Below are positions 61,941 through 64,000 of a stretch of DNA of 64,000 bases, piece after piece. A program made the translations under genes and the position numbers. The stretch is taken from the NCBI GenBank assembly GCA_041398785.1, contig JAWKUA010000001.1:534507-598506 (forward strand), given 5' to 3'. Source of the DNA: Planctomycetaceae bacterium. Its GTDB lineage: Bacteria > Planctomycetota > Planctomycetia > Planctomycetales > Planctomycetaceae. Below the pieces are notes generated by a model. The model did no database searches. It had not been told where the DNA came from and saw only the letters and a program-made list of their open reading frames with translations. The stretch's first letter is position 1. Every line of letters starts with the position of its first letter.

Positions 61941-61992
61941 CATCTCGTTCCAGGGCTCCGGCCCTGGAACGAGATGCCTGGAAGGCTCCGCC
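61941..61992. repeat. Dispersed palindromic element, copy 2
   Basis: Positions 61941-61956 and 61961-61976 are perfect 16-bp inverted arms (CATCTCGTTCCAGGGC and its complement) around TCCG. The unit continues with CTGGAAGGCTCCGCC to 61991. It matches the element at 29144-29191. A partial arm (CCTCGTTCCAGG) lies just before it. It sits between the divergent RHS protein and sigma factor genes. Confidence 0.8.
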
Positions 61993-62051
61993 CTGGCGAC
62001 GTTCCCAGGCAACATCGCTGATTCAGATCCGGGGACCTTGCGGATACAGGA

Positions 62052-62657
62052 ATGCTGACTGACGCTGATTTCGAACGGCTGATGGAACGCACGCGAAACG
62101 GCGACGAGGACGCGGCTCATGAACTCGTTCGGCTCTATGAACCGGAGATTCGCCGCGCGGCTCGCATGCGGCTGACCGATTCCCGGCTGCGGCGAATCGT
62201 GGATTCGATGGACATCTGCCAGTCTGTGTTTGGCCGCTTCTTCAAAAAGGCGATGGATGGTTCCTACGACCCGCGCAGTTCCGAAGACCTGGTGAAGCTG
62301 CTGGTGCGCATCACGCGCAATCGCGTCATCGACCTGCATCGGCGGCAGACGACTCAGAAACGCGGCGACGCTGAACGGGATGAGCAGACAGATCCGGCGG
62401 ACCTCGCGTTCGACAGCCCCGGACCTCGCACGGCCGCTTCGGCAAAGGAGCAGATTTCCAGAATCCGTGAAAGCCTGCGTCCGGACGAACTGGATATCGC
62501 CGATCGGCGGACGAACGGAGACTCGTGGGAACAGATCTCGGCAGACCTTGGTCAGCCCGCGGAAGTCCTGCGCAAGCGCCTGTCGCGAGCACTGTCGCGC
62601 GTGCGAGTCGAACTTGACGAGCAAACGTCGGCTGAACACGACCGACTTCCAGACTGA
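62052..62657 (+). CDS. ECF-type RNA polymerase sigma factor
   Basis: The 201-residue product has the two-domain ECF layout and directs RNA polymerase to particular promoters. Region 2 covers about residues 25-95 (DEDAAHELVRLYEPEIRRAA, DSMDICQSVFGRFF, LVRITRNRVIDLHRR). An acidic linker follows. Region 4 covers about 130-190, with the helix-turn-helix TNGDSWEQISADLGQPAEVL and RKRLSRALSRVRVEL. It resembles the abundant planctomycete ECF groups. No anti-sigma factor gene follows; downstream is repeat DNA. The ATG at 62052 has only a weak upstream AGG. It is read divergently from the giant RHS gene, 321 bp apart, but control of that gene is speculation. Confidence 0.88.
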   Translation: MLTDADFERLMERTRNGDEDAAHELVRLYEPEIRRAARMRLTDSRLRRIVDSMDICQSVFGRFFKKAMDGSYDPRSSEDLVKLLVRITRNRVIDLHRRQTTQKRGDAERDEQTDPADLAFDSPGPRTAASAKEQISRIRESLRPDELDIADRRTNGDSWEQISADLGQPAEVLRKRLSRALSRVRVELDEQTSAEHDRLPD

Positions 62658-62717
62658 ATCAAGCCCTGCGGAGAACTCCACGCACCAACTTCTCCCGGCA
62701 CAGCGTCCGCGCATCCA

Positions 62718-62820
62718 CCTCTCCCAGGCGAAGCCGTCCGGGAGAGGTCGGGCGAGCGGAGCGATGCCCGGGAGAGGGCAGACCGCGCGTTCGGCGTTCC
62801 GACAACGCAGCGCGGTCTGC
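62718..62820. repeat. Compound palindromic intergenic element
   Basis: Two nested stems are visible. CCTCTCCC (62718-62725) pairs with GGGAGAGG (62740-62747). GCAGACCGCGC (62778-62788) pairs perfectly with GCGCGGTCTGC (62810-62820). A further GGGAGAGG copy at about 62770-62777 links them. Elements of this CTCTCCC/GGGAGAGG kind look mobile or REP-like; I see only one copy here. Confidence 0.6.
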
Positions 62821-63062
62821 GCGCGGACGTGCTCACCGAGTTGTGCAGACTCCGGAACGCGACGGTTGCGGAAGTTACCAGGGAGCCTCCGTCAGGTCCA
62901 CGATCTGCGAGGCGAGTCGTGTGACGGACTGCTGGGTGGCCCGACCGACTTGTTCGGTTGGGTCGCGCAGCGACAGGATGCCTGTTCGTGTGCGTTCAAT
63001 CTCATCATGAGAGCGCACACGCGAACTGATGGCTGATGGTGACTCATCCCCTGCCTTCGGCA

Positions 63063-63080
63063 CCCAGCCGACCGGCTGGG
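63063..63080. repeat. Short inverted repeat before the immunity gene stop
   Basis: CCCAGCCG (63063-63070) and CGGCTGGG (63073-63080) are perfect arms 40-57 nt downstream of the minus-strand immunity gene. It may act as a weak terminator, but no T-run follows on that strand. Confidence 0.45.
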
Positions 63081-63119
63081 CCACCCCGCGGAATTGATGG
63101 CCCGGATGGCCCGGCCTCT

Positions 63120-63611
63120 TCATTCTTCCAAGTCGACACCCAGTATCGGACGGTCGCGAACCAGTTCCACGAGTGATTCACGAAAGTGTGGCGGGCTAAA
63201 CTCGGGAGCGGCGAACCAGTTCGATTCATGTGTCGTAGAGAAGAACCAGAGTTGTCCGGATGAATTGTAAATGGCAAGATCCTCCGGAAACCTAGGGGCT
63301 CTCCACCCGAGCAAGGAATTTGGAATGTTCGATTGAGTCGGTGAGAGCCCCCCGGGTACAGCGTAAACGGCACAAGGAATCGACGTAACGGTACCAGGCC
63401 AACGGTTTGTCAGCTGCCTTTCTACGTTGCCCTGACGGCATTGAATAATCTCAGCTACCAAGGCGGAAATCGTTTGAGGTCGGACAACGAACATGACGCC
63501 GCCATCGAGGCTTGCGCCCATCAGTCTTTCGTAGACACTACCTGCAATGTCCCCGTGCTGCCAATAATACGGCCGCATGCTTTGATCCGTGAGGCGGGAG
63601 ATGAGATTCAT
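63120..63611 (-). CDS. Candidate immunity protein for the adjacent HINT-linked toxin
   Basis: The 163-residue product is proposed to bind and block the toxin encoded just upstream. I chose the ATG at 63611 because it overlaps the toxin stop codon as ATGA, a form typical of coupled toxin-immunity genes; a TTG at 63623 is also in frame. The sequence is soluble-looking, Trp-rich and slightly acidic, with no signal peptide. Recognisable segments are GVMFVVRPQTISALVAEI and RFPEDLAIYNSSGQLWFFST, followed by HESNWF. I cannot place it in a numbered Imm family. The local base composition is visibly less GC-rich than the core genes, consistent with transfer. The role is inferred from position, overlap and size. 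Confidence 0.65.
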   Translation of the reverse strand: MNLISRLTDQSMRPYYWQHGDIAGSVYERLMGASLDGGVMFVVRPQTISALVAEIIQCRQGNVERQLTNRWPGTVTSIPCAVYAVPGGLSPTQSNIPNSLLGWRAPRFPEDLAIYNSSGQLWFFSTTHESNWFAAPEFSPPHFRESLVELVRDRPILGVDLEE

Positions 63612-64000
63612 TTCGGCCACCAAAAATGCAGATTCATCGGCATGTCCTCGATGTGAAAGTGAGGCCAGAAGCCGCGAGCATCAGAGCTATCGAGGCGAAG
63701 AGTTGGATTCAAAATGCCGTTTTCAGCAGCAATTTGTCGTGCTAGTGCTTCCGCGTCTTCACGGTTGCGTGAAATCGTTCCAACGTGGCGAGACTGTTTT
63801 TCTGCCAACATGTTCCCGATCTGACTCCAGATGCCTTCGGTCGTTGTTGTTATCTGCCCCTGAATTGGAGCAATGGTCGTACCATCAACGTAGGCGGGAA
63901 TTGTTGGAACGCACCCTTCATTATGTACGAGCAGTGCGTTGAGACTCACTGCGTACACATGTTCCCCATCGACTTCGAGGTTGAAGACCGTTTCTGGCGG
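63608..64000 (-). CDS. C-terminal end of a HINT-type polymorphic toxin (5' part off window)
   Basis: The frame is open to the right edge, so the start is not visible. The first 28 residues (ETVFNLEVDGEHVYAVSLNA, then LLVHNEGC) match the end of a pretoxin HINT domain. That domain has an intein-like fold and is thought to release the toxin by autoproteolysis at the VHN position. The following 100 residues would be the toxin tip: a helical segment (REDAEALARQIAAENGIL), then a short beta-like end with three histidines (FWPHFHIEDMPMNLHFWW). The HFH arrangement suggests a metal-dependent or RNase-like active site, but I cannot name a toxin family. The stop at 63608 overlaps the start of the immunity-like gene. 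RHS repeats are probably upstream. Confidence 0.72.
   Translation of the reverse strand, partial: PPETVFNLEVDGEHVYAVSLNALLVHNEGCVPTIPAYVDGTTIAPIQGQITTTTEGIWSQIGNMLAEKQSRHVGTISRNREDAEALARQIAAENGILNPTLRLDSSDARGFWPHFHIEDMPMNLHFWWPK

Larger units (their letters stand above)
62658..63119. other. Gene-free region made of palindromic elements
   Basis: This 462-bp stretch lies between the sigma factor and the immunity-like gene, which converge. Open frames here have no coding character. Much of it is built from inverted repeats, described separately at 62718-62820 and 63063-63080. Confidence 0.5.

Overview
The window looks like chromosomal DNA from a member of the Planctomycetota. The evidence is a PSCyt1/DUF1549/DUF1553 cytochrome-type gene followed by a DUF1501 gene, two Hanks-type kinases (one with WD40 repeats), an ECF-type sigma factor, and three giant secreted proteins that begin with the basic '(L/F)ExRxLL' N-terminus typical of planctomycete surface proteins. 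I cannot resolve the genus. I see no rRNA, CRISPR array or complete insertion sequence.

Layout. 1-6107 (-): 5' two-thirds or more of a giant FG-GAP/NHL-repeat surface protein, continuing off the left edge and crossed by many frame changes. 7257-8923 (+): a secreted leucine-rich-repeat protein broken by two frame changes. 9095-11077 (-): a double-domain Gfo/Idh/MocA-like oxidoreductase, also frameshifted. 11113-15127 (+): the overlapping DUF1549/DUF1553 and DUF1501 pair. 15128-16403: a small integration scar, made of a truncated tyrosine recombinase and another gene fragment beside tRNA-Arg(TCT). 16614-22615: metabolism (ilvD, a LamG/DUF1080-like protein, a zinc alcohol dehydrogenase, a UbiD/MqnL-type decarboxylase, a DUF493 protein). 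22719-29876: an HDOD-kinase fusion, a D-threonine aldolase-like enzyme, a frameshifted secreted helical-repeat protein, a degenerate receiver protein and a thioredoxin-fold protein. 29911-33555: sulfite/nitrite reductase and, divergent from it, a secreted planctomycete protein. 33751-39642: a 1.96-kilo-residue membrane kinase with a coiled coil and WD40 repeats. 39907-51009: a divergent pair, a 2.85-kilo-residue repeat protein and a secreted protein with a conserved C-terminal cysteine domain. 51304-61730: a roughly 3.5-kilo-residue RHS-repeat protein with one frameshift. 62052-62657: ECF-type sigma factor. 63120-64000: the C-terminal end of a HINT-type polymorphic toxin with its candidate immunity gene.

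How the genes fit together. Much of the window encodes the envelope and outside of the cell: three giant surface proteins, several secreted planctomycete-specific proteins and a toxin/immunity pair. Signalling proteins (HDOD-kinase, WD40-kinase, pseudo-receiver, sigma factor) lie between them. Core metabolism (branched-chain amino acids, sulfur assimilation, probable menaquinone synthesis) occupies the better-conserved, frameshift-free stretches.

Limits. All family assignments come from reading motifs by eye, without database searches. Reading-frame disruptions cluster in a few genes (about 2-6 kb, 8.2-8.3 kb, 9.3-9.9 kb, 25.9-28 kb and 53.18 kb) while long neighbouring genes are intact. From sequence alone I cannot separate gene decay from local assembly error.
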